A stretch of 46,175 bases of DNA from Nostoc sp. FACHB-110 (GTDB lineage Bacteria > Cyanobacteriota > Cyanobacteriia > Cyanobacteriales > Nostocaceae), in NCBI RefSeq assembly GCF_014697425.1, contig NZ_JACJRU010000055.1, positions 1-46,175 of the forward strand, given 5' to 3'. The notes under the pieces are model-generated. The model was not told the origin of the DNA. It did not search any database and saw only the letters and a list, made by a program, of their open reading frames with translations. Shown one piece after another: positions 17,874 through 26,023 of the stretch; position 1 is the first letter of the stretch; each line of letters opens with the position of its first letter. A program made the position numbers and the translations under genes.

Positions 17874-18542
17874 ATGATGACACCATTACAGGGTATAGTT
17901 GCAGCACCAGCAAATTCGCAAACAATTAACAATTCTCAGTTTGAGCAATCTGCTGAACACAAAGCTCATCGGGCAAAAAAAGCTGAAAACCTGACGTTTC
18001 AAAGGCTTTCTGATGTGACTAAGGCCATTTTGCATCATGCCTTTTGGTTAGCTGAACAAAAAAATCAGCTTTCGCTGCCAGACTATAAAAAACTCTTGTT
18101 AGAACAAGGTTGGCAAGGGGAGGAAAAGAAGTATCTGAAAATTGCGGCAGCGTTTCAAAAGTTCTCACCGCAAGATATTGCCCAGGTTGAGCCGAGAACC
18201 ATATATCAGTTAGCCGAAAACAGCAAGAAGTATCAACCAATTATTAATCGCTTACTAGATTTAAGCGTGATTAATCAAGAAAGTGTGCGCGGTTTACTTA
18301 AAAAGCAGCGAACACGCAAAACAGCTAGGTATGACAAACCAAGTATTTGGCGACGGACGAAAAATGGTGGAAGATACTGCCAAATTCCGCCCATTCATGA
18401 ACCTAACGAGCAGACGGGGATTACCTTACAGCGAATGATGGATGAGGAAGGATTAACCGCCCAGCATATTGTGGCAGAGGCGATCGCACTTAGACAAGCA
18501 TACAAAGCAGGGCAATTAGTCAGAATCGACGATAACAATTAA
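17874..18542 (+). CDS. Unknown protein, basic C-terminal region
   Basis: A 222-residue soluble protein that I do not recognise. The N-terminus is Gln/Asn-rich (about residues 1-35). The middle (40-140) is helical, with a repeated aromatic pattern (FWLAEQ, YKKLLLEQGW, YLKIAAAFQKFSP). A strongly basic patch KKQRTRKTARYDKPSIWRRTK lies near residues 143-163, followed by GGRYCQIPPIHEP and a helical tail. The basic patch suggests nucleic-acid binding, but that is inference. The start has two tandem ATGs (17874, 17877) with no clear ribosome site. It is not obviously in an operon: the next gene starts 55 bp later on the same strand. Confidence 0.65.
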   Translation: MMTPLQGIVAAPANSQTINNSQFEQSAEHKAHRAKKAENLTFQRLSDVTKAILHHAFWLAEQKNQLSLPDYKKLLLEQGWQGEEKKYLKIAAAFQKFSPQDIAQVEPRTIYQLAENSKKYQPIINRLLDLSVINQESVRGLLKKQRTRKTARYDKPSIWRRTKNGGRYCQIPPIHEPNEQTGITLQRMMDEEGLTAQHIVAEAIALRQAYKAGQLVRIDDNN

Positions 18543-18597
18543 ATTTTTCGAGACAATAGAGTTGTAATTGAGCAGGGGTAAGATTACTCACTCAACT

Positions 18598-19620
18598 ATG
18601 ACTAATACCAAACCAAAGAAAAAAGGCAAGTCCCTGCCGCCAAAGCTCATCATCAGTTTGGGCAAGTATGTCTGGACGACTCTGTGGCATCTGATGATGT
18701 CTCGACTTGCCCCCCGCAATCAATCAGGCGAATACATTCGTCCTGATAGCCAATTTAGAAATTTTGTCAGTGCAGCAGAAGCAAGCACTTATCAACCAGC
18801 CACAGGACGTTACAAACTTTATGTCGGCTTGGGTTGTCCTTGGGCGCACCGCACATTAGTTGTCAGGGCGCTCAAAGGGTTAGAAGATGTAATCTCAGTA
18901 GCAATTGTTGAGCCTTCTGCGACTACTGGGGGTTGGGTATTTACCAGCGAAGAGGAAGGTTGCCAAACTCTACCCCAATTATATGAACTGGCTCAACCTG
19001 GCTACACTGGGCGCAGTACAGTACCAGTGTTATGGGACACTCAAACTAAGACAATTGTGAATAATGAGAGTGCAGAGATTATTGTTATGTTGAACTCAGA
19101 ATTTAATGAGTTTGCAGCTAACCCGACATTAAATCTCTACCCCAAAGAATTGCAAGAGAAAATTGACTGGTGGAATCAAAAAATTTACACAAGCGTGAAT
19201 AATGGTGTGTATCGTTGTGGCTTTGCTCAAACTCAAGAAGCTTACAACAAAGCCTGTGACGAATTGTTCAACACGCTTGATGAAATTGACGCAGCCTTAA
19301 ATCAGAGTCGATATCTTTGTGGCAACAATGTCACCTTAGCCGATGTGCGTCTATTTACAACACTGTTTCGGTTTGACATTGTGTATTATGGCTTGTTTAA
19401 GTGTAACCGTCGCCGTATTCAAGACTATGCCAATCTTGGCGCATATTTACGCGATTTGTATCAGTTACCAGGGGTTGCTAACACTTGTGATTTAGAAAGT
19501 GTCAAGCAAGACTATTACGGTAATCTTTTCCCTCTCAACCCTGGTGGGATTGTGCCGTCTGGCCCTGATATGGCATTTATATTAAAACCCCACCATCGTG
19601 AAAAAATTGGGGCAATTTAG
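18598..19620 (+). CDS. Glutathionyl-hydroquinone reductase (Xi-class GST, YqjG/ECM4 family)
   Basis: Reduces S-glutathionyl-hydroquinones, releasing hydroquinone and oxidised glutathione, by a catalytic cysteine. The protein has 340 residues, normal for the family. The active site is Cys80 in LGCPWAHRT, the family hallmark. Next come FVSAAEASTYQPATGRYKLYV upstream of it and the TVPVLWDTQTKTIVNNESAEI block (cis-Pro and the glutathione-binding ES). The C-terminal helical domain has LFNTLDEIDAALNQSRYLCGNNVTLADVRLFTTLFRFD. ATG at 18598 is preferred to an in-frame TTG at 18568. It is cytoplasmic and probably handles quinone or oxidative stress. It may be co-transcribed with the unknown gene upstream. 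Confidence 0.93.
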   Translation: MTNTKPKKKGKSLPPKLIISLGKYVWTTLWHLMMSRLAPRNQSGEYIRPDSQFRNFVSAAEASTYQPATGRYKLYVGLGCPWAHRTLVVRALKGLEDVISVAIVEPSATTGGWVFTSEEEGCQTLPQLYELAQPGYTGRSTVPVLWDTQTKTIVNNESAEIIVMLNSEFNEFAANPTLNLYPKELQEKIDWWNQKIYTSVNNGVYRCGFAQTQEAYNKACDELFNTLDEIDAALNQSRYLCGNNVTLADVRLFTTLFRFDIVYYGLFKCNRRRIQDYANLGAYLRDLYQLPGVANTCDLESVKQDYYGNLFPLNPGGIVPSGPDMAFILKPHHREKIGAI

Positions 19621-19664
19621 CCTTTCCTCCAACAATTGATGTATTTATTGAATTTGGAGGTATA

Positions 19665-20186
19665 GTGCAACGTATTTCTGTGGTGGGAACCTCTGGTTCA
19701 GGTAAAACAACCTTAGCACTGGCTATATCTCAACGCCTCGCCATACCCCATATCGAACTCGATTATCTCCACTGGGAACCTAATTGGGTGGAAGTACCAA
19801 ATGATGTGATGCGCACTCGCGTTTCGCAATCTTTGTCTGGCTCTCGCTGGGTTGTTGATGGTAATTACAGCATAGTGCGTGATATTGTCTGGGCAAGGGC
19901 AGACACAGTAGTTTGGCTAGACTATTCTTGGCCAGTGGTGATGCGTCGAATCTTGTGGCGCACATTTTCGCGGGTAGTCACACAACAGCAAGTCTGCAAT
20001 GGTAATTACGAGACATGGCAAAAGTCCTTCATGAGCCGTGACTCTATTTTGTTGTGGGCAATTCAAACTTACGGTAAAAATCGCCAAAAGTATCAGACGC
20101 TATGCCAAGCACCTGAGCATAATCATCTAAATTTTATCCAGTTGCGATCGCCTGCTGCTGCAAAAGACTGGTTATCAAATTTATAA
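19665..20186 (+). CDS. P-loop nucleotide kinase-like protein (adenylate kinase/FlaR-like)
   Basis: A 173-residue ATP-binding protein of the small adenylate-kinase-like group often labelled DNA topology modulation protein FlaR-like. Walker A is GTSGSGKTT at residues 8-16. It is followed by a substrate-side block IPHIELDYLHWEPNW and then WVVDGNYS (the VxDGNY motif typical of this group) and DTVVWLDYSWPVV. No lid domain is visible. The start is GTG at 19665 with TTGGAGG ending four bases before it. The substrate is unknown. It follows the glutathionyl-hydroquinone reductase by 44 bp and may share its transcript. Confidence 0.85.
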   Translation: MQRISVVGTSGSGKTTLALAISQRLAIPHIELDYLHWEPNWVEVPNDVMRTRVSQSLSGSRWVVDGNYSIVRDIVWARADTVVWLDYSWPVVMRRILWRTFSRVVTQQQVCNGNYETWQKSFMSRDSILLWAIQTYGKNRQKYQTLCQAPEHNHLNFIQLRSPAAAKDWLSNL

Positions 20187-20280
20187 AATCTTAAACTACG
20201 GTTAAGCTATCGATTTTTAGTTGTATATTGTCCAGATTTGATGATAAAATTCTCCGTGTAGTTAATATTTCTAAGGATAA

Positions 20281-20880
20281 ATGAGTAACCAAAATCGACA
20301 CTCAGGCTACAATTGGGTGCATTCTCATAATCCTGTCAAGATAGATTTGAAACTGCAACAAGAGTTACAAAAAGAGCCAACTTTTTACTATTTTGCTTAT
20401 GGCTCGTGTATGTGTCCAGTAGATTTAAAGCGCTCGCTGGGCGAAAACACCCACCCTTACGTCATCGGCCCTGGAGTGTTAAAAGGCTACCGTTTGGGGT
20501 TTTATTCCTATTCCCCCACCCGTAAATGTGGTGTTTTGGATGTGGTCAAAGACCCAAAAGCCAGTGTAAAAGGTGTACTTTATCAGCTACCCTGGCGACT
20601 CAGCGAATACTTAGATATCCGCGAAGGTGTGGCTCAAAGACTATATCAACACGAAATAGTAGAAATTCACAGCCATAACTCCATATATCAAGATGTTCGC
20701 ACATATATAGTAGTTGATAAGCTACCAGAGGAAATGGCTCCTAATGATTGGTATTTTAATGTTGTACTAAGAGGTGCGGTTACTTGCGGTCTACCTGAAG
20801 AATATTGTTGGCATTTGTTTAACCACATGACTCAATTGCAGCAACGGCATCAAGCACAACATATCAGGCAATCTGCTTAA
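20281..20880 (+). CDS. Gamma-glutamylcyclotransferase-like protein (AIG2/GGCT fold)
   Basis: A 199-residue protein with the GGCT fold. FYYFAYGSCMCPVDL near residues 36-50 is the YGS substrate-binding loop. YRLGFYSYSPTRKCGVLDVVKDP then VKGVLYQLPWRLSEYLDIREGV has the G-V-L-Y/W strand and a Glu in the REGV turn at the position of the usual catalytic Glu. GGCT enzymes convert gamma-glutamyl amino acids or glutathione-derived peptides to 5-oxoproline; the exact substrate is not clear. The first ~35 residues are a divergent extension. The ATG at 20281 follows AAGGATAA. A glutathione-linked reductase lies two genes upstream. Confidence 0.82.
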   Translation: MSNQNRHSGYNWVHSHNPVKIDLKLQQELQKEPTFYYFAYGSCMCPVDLKRSLGENTHPYVIGPGVLKGYRLGFYSYSPTRKCGVLDVVKDPKASVKGVLYQLPWRLSEYLDIREGVAQRLYQHEIVEIHSHNSIYQDVRTYIVVDKLPEEMAPNDWYFNVVLRGAVTCGLPEEYCWHLFNHMTQLQQRHQAQHIRQSA

Positions 20881-20981
20881 ATTAACTATTTATTAAGACA
20901 AGTATTCAATAAAGCTTTATTAGGAATAACTGCGATCGCAGAATTTCCCAAAATTTTTTATACTGGTTGAGGTTTTTAATT

Positions 20982-22334
20982 ATGACTCATGCTTGCTGTG
21001 GCCCCGGTTACGCCTCCCCAGAAGCCGCCATCAAAGCGGAACGAGAAAAGGTGCTGTATGCGATCGCACTTTATACGGGTACAGGAATAGAAGCCCCAGA
21101 TTATTTAGCAACTATAGACGTTGACCCTAATTCGCCCACTTACTCGCAAATAATTCATCGCCTGCCCATGCCCTACATTGGTGATGAATTACACCACTTT
21201 GGCTGGAATTCTTGTAGCTCTTGTCATGGCGATGCTAGTAAAACAAGGCGGTTCACCATCATTCCCGGACAACGCTCTAGCCGAATTTATGTAGTTGATA
21301 CAGCCGAAACTACAGCCCCAAAACTATACAAAGTAATTGAACCAGAAGAAATTATCCAAAAGACCAGCCTGACAGCGCCCCATACAGTACACTGCCTAGC
21401 TGACGGTTATGTGATGATTTCGATGCTGGGTGATAGCGAAGGTAATGGCCCTGGTGGTTTTTTGCTCCTGGATGAGAATTTTGACATCGCCGGACGTTGG
21501 GAAAACCAAGCCGATGGTATGAGATTTAACTATGACTTTTGGTATCAACCACGTCATAACATCATGGTTAGTAGTGGATGGGGCGCACCCAAAACTTATT
21601 ATCCTGGCTTTGACCTCAATGATGTGACGGCAGGTAACTACGGTCAGCATATCTATTTTTGGGATTGGTCAAAACGCGAAATTCTCCAAAGCTTTGACTT
21701 AGGTGCAGAAGGTTTAATTCCCTTAGAAGTGCGCTTTCACCACAACCCCGATAGCACGCATGGGTTTGTCGCCGCCGCCCTCAGCAGTAATGTGTGGCAT
21801 TGGCACAAGCCTAACGGTCATTGGCAAGTAGAGAAAGTGATTGATATCCCGTCAGTAGAGGTGGAAGGCTGGCCTATACCTGTGCCATCGTTGATTACTG
21901 ATATTTTAATTTCGATGTGCGATCGCTACATTTACTTCTCTAACTGGCTACACGGAGATATTCGCCAATACGATATCAGCGATCCTACTCATCCAAAACT
22001 CACAGGTCAAGTTTGGTGCGGCGGTTTGCTAGGCAAAAGTGGCCAAGTTCAAGGGCATAAATTAGCTGGTGGCCCGCAGATGTTACAACTCAGCCTAGAT
22101 GGCAAACGACTGTATGTCACGAATTCTCTGTTTAGCAGTTGGGATAATCAGTTTTATCCCGATTTATCGCCCACTGGCTCTTATTTATTGCAGATTGACT
22201 GTGATACAGAAAATGGTGGCATAAAAATCAACGAGAATTTCTATGTTGATTTCGGTCAAGAACCCGCAGGCCCAGCCCGCGCCCATGAGATGCGTTATCC
22301 TGGCGGTGATTGTACTTCCGATATTTGGGTTTGA
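20982..22334 (+). CDS. Selenium-binding protein 56 family / methanethiol oxidase-like
   Basis: A 450-residue beta-propeller protein of the SBP56 family, whose characterised bacterial members oxidise methanethiol to formaldehyde, sulfide and H2O2. Family marks are the N-terminal THACCGPGYASP, the HHFGWNSCSSCHGD block that carries conserved His and Cys residues, VHCLADGYVMISMLGD, QPRHNIMVSSGWGAP, VRFHHNPDSTHGFVAAALSSNVWHW and the C-terminal GPARAHEMRYPGGDCTSDIWV. The ATG at 20982 is preceded by GAGG 9 bases upstream; the in-frame TTG at 20967 overlaps that ribosome site. It has no signal peptide. It lies just before the arsenic cluster but is separated by 182 bp holding the operators, so it is probably not part of that operon. 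Confidence 0.92.
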   Translation: MTHACCGPGYASPEAAIKAEREKVLYAIALYTGTGIEAPDYLATIDVDPNSPTYSQIIHRLPMPYIGDELHHFGWNSCSSCHGDASKTRRFTIIPGQRSSRIYVVDTAETTAPKLYKVIEPEEIIQKTSLTAPHTVHCLADGYVMISMLGDSEGNGPGGFLLLDENFDIAGRWENQADGMRFNYDFWYQPRHNIMVSSGWGAPKTYYPGFDLNDVTAGNYGQHIYFWDWSKREILQSFDLGAEGLIPLEVRFHHNPDSTHGFVAAALSSNVWHWHKPNGHWQVEKVIDIPSVEVEGWPIPVPSLITDILISMCDRYIYFSNWLHGDIRQYDISDPTHPKLTGQVWCGGLLGKSGQVQGHKLAGGPQMLQLSLDGKRLYVTNSLFSSWDNQFYPDLSPTGSYLLQIDCDTENGGIKINENFYVDFGQEPAGPARAHEMRYPGGDCTSDIWV

Positions 22335-22407
22335 AGTTGTGAAATTGAGGACGTTGCATAGTTGCAGGATAATTTAAACCTGTGTCTATGCAATAAAATT
22401 TTCTGAT

Positions 22408-22488
22408 ATATCAATTTTTTTTGATGAATATTTGTGTATAGTAGGTTGTCTGTAATTGACATATCAATTTTTTTTGAAATGATATAAA
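22408..22488 (+). promoter_or_regulatory. Twin ArsR-type operators and promoter of the arsenic cluster
   Basis: The 17-mer ATATCAATTTTTTTTGA occurs twice, at 22408-22424 and 22461-22477. Each copy holds a partly palindromic ATCAA-N6-TTGA core: ATCAA-TTTTTT-TTGAT (22410-22425, perfect) and ATCAA-TTTTTT-TTGAA (22463-22478). The centres are 53 bp apart, about five helical turns. TTGACA at 22456-22461 is a good -35 box and overlaps the second site; the -10 would fall in ATGATATAAATA. From memory, the Synechocystis ArsR operator is also two 17-bp direct repeats with internal inverted repeats. No CTTAACCT-type Pho boxes are present. Confidence 0.75.
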
Positions 22489-22516
22489 TATCATCTTAAA
22501 TATATAGGTGAGGTCA

Positions 22517-23572
22517 ATGAACGCAACAGCAAAGAAACTAGCTCTTGCATTTGGAATGTTGGTCTTGGTAACAAGTTGTGCAACAACATCCAACACATCT
22601 ACTCAAACTCAACAGTCAGTAAATGTGACCCAAGTGAGTAATTCCGAAAAAGTCTCAGGAATTAAAATTGATGGTTCAAGCACGGTTTATCCAATTACCG
22701 AAGCGATCGCAAACCAACTTCAACAAACAAAGCAACAATATAAAGGACAAGTTGCAGTTAACTTCTCTGGTACTAGCGGCGGGTTTAAAAAATTTTGTGC
22801 TAATCAAACAGACATTAGCAATGCTTCACGACCCATTTTGACAGCAGAGATAGAAGCTTGCAGTAAAAATGGCGTGAAGTTTATCGAACTTCCCATTGCC
22901 TATGATGCTTTGACAATTGCTGTTCACAAAGATAATACTTGGGCTAAAGATATTACAGTTGCAGAGTTGAAAAAGATTTGGGAACCTTCAGCCCAAGGAA
23001 AAATCACGCGTTGGAATCAAGTACGTGCTAGTTGGCCTGATCAACCACTGAACTTATATGGTGCAGGTAATCAATCTGGGACATTTGATTATTTCACCGA
23101 GGCGATTGTTGGCAAAACTCGTTCTAGCCGTACAGACTACACAGCAAGCGAAGACGACACTACCCTTGTGCGTGGAGTTGCGAAAGACCGCAACGCTTTA
23201 GGTTATTTTGGCTTGGCTTATTATCAAGACAACACAAATCAACTAAAAGCCTTAGCAGTTGATAACGGCCAAGGGGCAGTATTACCATCAGTTAATACAG
23301 TGAAAGATGCGAAATATCAACCATTGTCTCGGCCTTTGTTTATTTACGTAAATGCTCAATCTGTGCAGAACAAAGCTGAACTTAAAGAATTTATTGATTA
23401 CTACCTTAAATATGCACAGTTCACAGCCACTTCTGTAGGTTATGTGCCTTTACCTAGTGAAGTTTACGAATTAGATAAAGCTCGTTTCAAAGCTGGTAAA
23501 TCGGGGACATTATTTGCTGGGAAAGAACAAATTAATTTAACTATCAGTGAATTATTGCGGAAAGAAGAATAG
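22517..23572 (+). CDS. PstS/SphX-like periplasmic phosphate-binding lipoprotein
   Basis: The substrate-binding protein of a phosphate-type ABC system, 351 residues. It has a lipoprotein signal with hydrophobic core LALAFGMLVLV and lipobox VTS-Cys21, then a low-complexity Thr/Gln linker. The PstS fold follows: IKIDGSSTVYPITEAIA (the SST phosphate loop), NFSGTSGGFKKFC, DISNASRPI, AYDALTIAVHKDN, LYGAGNQSGTFDYFTEAI and ALGYFGLAYY. The ATG at 22517 follows AGGTGAGG; the GTG at 22508 sits inside that site. It heads the arsenic cluster and has no pstC/A/B beside it. Inferred role: better phosphate capture, or discrimination against arsenate, when arsenic is present. Confidence 0.9.
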   Translation: MNATAKKLALAFGMLVLVTSCATTSNTSTQTQQSVNVTQVSNSEKVSGIKIDGSSTVYPITEAIANQLQQTKQQYKGQVAVNFSGTSGGFKKFCANQTDISNASRPILTAEIEACSKNGVKFIELPIAYDALTIAVHKDNTWAKDITVAELKKIWEPSAQGKITRWNQVRASWPDQPLNLYGAGNQSGTFDYFTEAIVGKTRSSRTDYTASEDDTTLVRGVAKDRNALGYFGLAYYQDNTNQLKALAVDNGQGAVLPSVNTVKDAKYQPLSRPLFIYVNAQSVQNKAELKEFIDYYLKYAQFTATSVGYVPLPSEVYELDKARFKAGKSGTLFAGKEQINLTISELLRKEE

Positions 23573-23660
23573 TAATAATTCATAGAACACAGAGTAAAAG
23601 AAGATGCGATCGCCATCTACAAGAGTTGCGTTATTTCTTTAAATATTGACAGGAAAACTA

Positions 23661-24674
23661 ATGACAGTTCGTGTTGGCATTAACGGATTTGGTAGGATTG
23701 GACGGCTAGCTTTACGGGCTGCTTGGGGTTGGACAGAATTAGAGTTTGTCCATATTAATGAAATTAAAGGTGGAGCAGTAGCAGCTGCTCACCTGCTTAA
23801 ATTCGATTCTGTTCACGGACGTTGGACACCAGAAGTAGAAGCAAAAGGAGAGCGTGTCTTAATTGACGGCAAACCTTTAAGCTTTAGTGAATATTCCCAA
23901 CCTAGTGAAGTGCCTTGGGAAGAATTGGGTGTTGATTTGGTACTAGAATGCTCTGGTAAATTCCGCACTCCTGCTACCCTTGATCCCTATTTCAAGCGGG
24001 GAGTACAAAAGGTAATTGTCGCCGCCCCCGTCAAAGAAGAAGCACTCAATATTGTGATGGGGGTAAATGATTACCTTTATGAACCTGACAAGCATCATTT
24101 ATTAACAGCTGCTTCTTGCACAACTAATTGTTTGGCTCCAGTAGTCAAAGTTATTCATGAAGGTTTGGGCATTAAACATGGAATAGTCACAACTATTCAT
24201 GACAATACTAATACCCAAACCCTCGTTGATGCTCCTCATAAAGATTTGCGTCGGGCGAGAGCTACTAGTTTATCTTTGATTCCTACCACTACAGGCTCGG
24301 CAACTGCCATTGGACTAATTTATCCTGAACTGAATGGAAAGCTTAACGGTGTAGCGGTGCGAGTGCCATTACTCAATGCTTCCCTGACAGACTGCGTGTT
24401 TGAAGTGGTGCGCCCAACCACTGTTGCTGAGATTAATAGTTTGTTGAAAGCTGCTTCGGAAAAGGAACCACTAAAGGGGATTTTGGGTTACGAAGAACTT
24501 CCTTTAGTATCCATCGATTACAAAGATGATCCTCGGTCTTCAATTATTGATGCTCTTTCGACAATGGTTGTGAACGAGACGCAAGTGAAAATCCTGGCTT
24601 GGTATGACAACGAATGGGGTTATGCCAACCGCATGGTAGAACTCGCTCGGAAGGTGGCTTTGAGTTTGAAGTAA
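23661..24674 (+). CDS. ArsJ-associated glyceraldehyde-3-phosphate dehydrogenase
   Basis: A type I GAPDH of 337 residues. It has the Rossmann motif VGINGFGRIGRLALRA (residues 4-19), catalytic Cys153 in AASCTTNCLAP, a TTTGSATAIG phosphate-site block and YDNEWGYANRMVEL near the end. The order followed directly by arsJ marks it as the arsenate-detoxifying form. With arsenate in place of phosphate, it makes unstable 1-arseno-3-phosphoglycerate, which ArsJ exports. The ATG at 23661 follows AGGA; an in-frame TTG at 23646 is not favoured. The sequence LLKFDSVHGRW differs from the usual glycolytic forms (LLKYDSVHGR). No arsR is adjacent. It is 88 bp after the PstS-like gene. Confidence 0.92.
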   Translation: MTVRVGINGFGRIGRLALRAAWGWTELEFVHINEIKGGAVAAAHLLKFDSVHGRWTPEVEAKGERVLIDGKPLSFSEYSQPSEVPWEELGVDLVLECSGKFRTPATLDPYFKRGVQKVIVAAPVKEEALNIVMGVNDYLYEPDKHHLLTAASCTTNCLAPVVKVIHEGLGIKHGIVTTIHDNTNTQTLVDAPHKDLRRARATSLSLIPTTTGSATAIGLIYPELNGKLNGVAVRVPLLNASLTDCVFEVVRPTTVAEINSLLKAASEKEPLKGILGYEELPLVSIDYKDDPRSSIIDALSTMVVNETQVKILAWYDNEWGYANRMVELARKVALSLK

Positions 24675-24680
24675 TTTTTT

Positions 24681-24720
24681 AACGCAGAGTAACGCTGAGG
24701 TTTGCGCTGAGGTACGCGGA
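24681..24720. repeat. Degenerate CGCAGAG/CGCTGAGG short repeats
   Basis: Four imperfect decamer-like units (ACGCAGAGTA, ACGCTGAGGT, TGCGCTGAGG, TACGCGGAG) lie between gapdh and arsJ. Repeats of this type are scattered in Nostoc-like genomes. They add no coding capacity and do not obviously break the operon. Confidence 0.5.
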
Positions 24721-24742
24721 GTTTATTTCACAGTAATAAATT

Positions 24743-26005
24743 ATGGCTTCTACTACAGCTTCTAGTGCCAATTTAAAAAACTATATCTTGGTGACGCTTG
24801 CTTATTGGGGTTTCACCATCACGGACGGTGCTTTGCGAATGCTGGTACTGCTTTACTTTAACCAAATTGGCTATACACCATTACAAATAGCTTTTTTGTT
24901 TTTGTTCTATGAGGTTTTTGGCATCGTCACGAACTTTTTAGGTGGTTGGATTGGGTCACAATTAGGACTAAAAGTAACACTTTACACGGGTATTGGGTTA
25001 CAGGTGGTGTCGTTGGTGATGCTTTCTTGGTTGAATCCTAGTTGGGTGCAGTGGTTAGCGGTGCTTTATGTGATGACGGCGCAGGCATTTTCGGGCATTG
25101 CGAAAGATTTAACTAAGATGAGTTCTAAGAGTGCCATTCGTTTGGTAGTTCCTCAAGATGCCCAGTCGTCTTTGTTTAAGTGGGTAGCAATCTTAACAGG
25201 TTCTAAAAACGCTCTTAAGGGCGTAGGCTTTTTTGTTGGTAGCGCACTTTTGACTTTGTTTGGCTTTGTGAATGCCTTGTTGATTATGGCAGGAGGACTA
25301 TTCTTGCTGATGTTTACTGGGCTAATGCTGCCGAAAGGTATGGGCAGAATCAAGAAAAAAGTTAAGTTTAGTCAACTGTTTTCTAAAAGCCAGGAGATTA
25401 ATATTCTTTCAGCTGCGCGGTTCTTTTTATTTGGTTCGCGGGATGTCTGGTTTGTGGTGGCGTTACCAGTCTTTTTACGGGAATTTTTGGGTTGGTCGTT
25501 TTATCAAGTTGGCGGATTTTTAGCTGTTTGGGTAATTGGCTATGGCGTGATTCAATCATTAGCACCAACATTAATTCGGCGGTTTGGTTCTGGTCGTCCC
25601 CCGCAAGCGCAAACCATCCAATTTTGGACATTTACTTTAACATTAGTACCAGCTGCGATCGCTCTGTCTCTGCAATTAGGTGTACCTGCTAATATTGCGA
25701 TCGTCGGTGGACTGATGTTGTTTGGTGTGGTGTTTGCCTTTAACTCAGCAGTTCACTCCTACTTGGTATTGGCGTTTACTGATGATGACAAAGTAGCCCT
25801 GAATGTTGGTTTTTATTATATGGCAAACTCTGGTGGTCGCCTAGCCGGGACAGTTTTGTCGGGTTTGATTTACCAGATGTTGGGATTAGTTGGTTGTTTG
25901 TGGACATCGATGTTTTTCGTATTAGCAGCCGGATTGGTTTCCTTAAAACTACCCAATCCCAAACCTAGTAAAGCGATCGCTTGGAAAGCAGGAGACGGTG
26001 ACTAA
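24743..26005 (+). CDS. arsJ: Organoarsenical efflux permease ArsJ (MFS)
   Basis: A 420-residue major-facilitator membrane protein with about eleven to twelve hydrophobic segments. ArsJ exports 1-arseno-3-phosphoglycerate made by the GAPDH encoded just upstream; the compound then breaks down to arsenate outside. Family marks are LVTLAYWGFTITDGALRMLVLLYFNQIGYTPLQIAFLFLFYE near the N-terminus, GIAKDLTKMSSKSAIRLVVP in the central loop and FNSAVHSYLVLAFTDDDKVALNVGFYYMANSGGRLAG in the second half. The ATG at 24743 starts MASTTASSANLK, with a weak ribosome site. The gap to acr3 is 18 bp, so the two are almost certainly one transcript. Confidence 0.93.
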   Translation: MASTTASSANLKNYILVTLAYWGFTITDGALRMLVLLYFNQIGYTPLQIAFLFLFYEVFGIVTNFLGGWIGSQLGLKVTLYTGIGLQVVSLVMLSWLNPSWVQWLAVLYVMTAQAFSGIAKDLTKMSSKSAIRLVVPQDAQSSLFKWVAILTGSKNALKGVGFFVGSALLTLFGFVNALLIMAGGLFLLMFTGLMLPKGMGRIKKKVKFSQLFSKSQEINILSAARFFLFGSRDVWFVVALPVFLREFLGWSFYQVGGFLAVWVIGYGVIQSLAPTLIRRFGSGRPPQAQTIQFWTFTLTLVPAAIALSLQLGVPANIAIVGGLMLFGVVFAFNSAVHSYLVLAFTDDDKVALNVGFYYMANSGGRLAGTVLSGLIYQMLGLVGCLWTSMFFVLAAGLVSLKLPNPKPSKAIAWKAGDGD

Positions 26006-26023
26006 AATTTTCAGGAGAAATCA

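Noticed and set aside
20982..22334. SBP56 gene as part of the arsenic operon
   Set aside because: It ends before the operators and promoter of the cluster, so it is likely a separate unit.
22335..22516. Pho box for the PstS-like gene
   Set aside because: Only one loose TTAAACCT-like octamer is present, not the tandem repeats of a Pho box.
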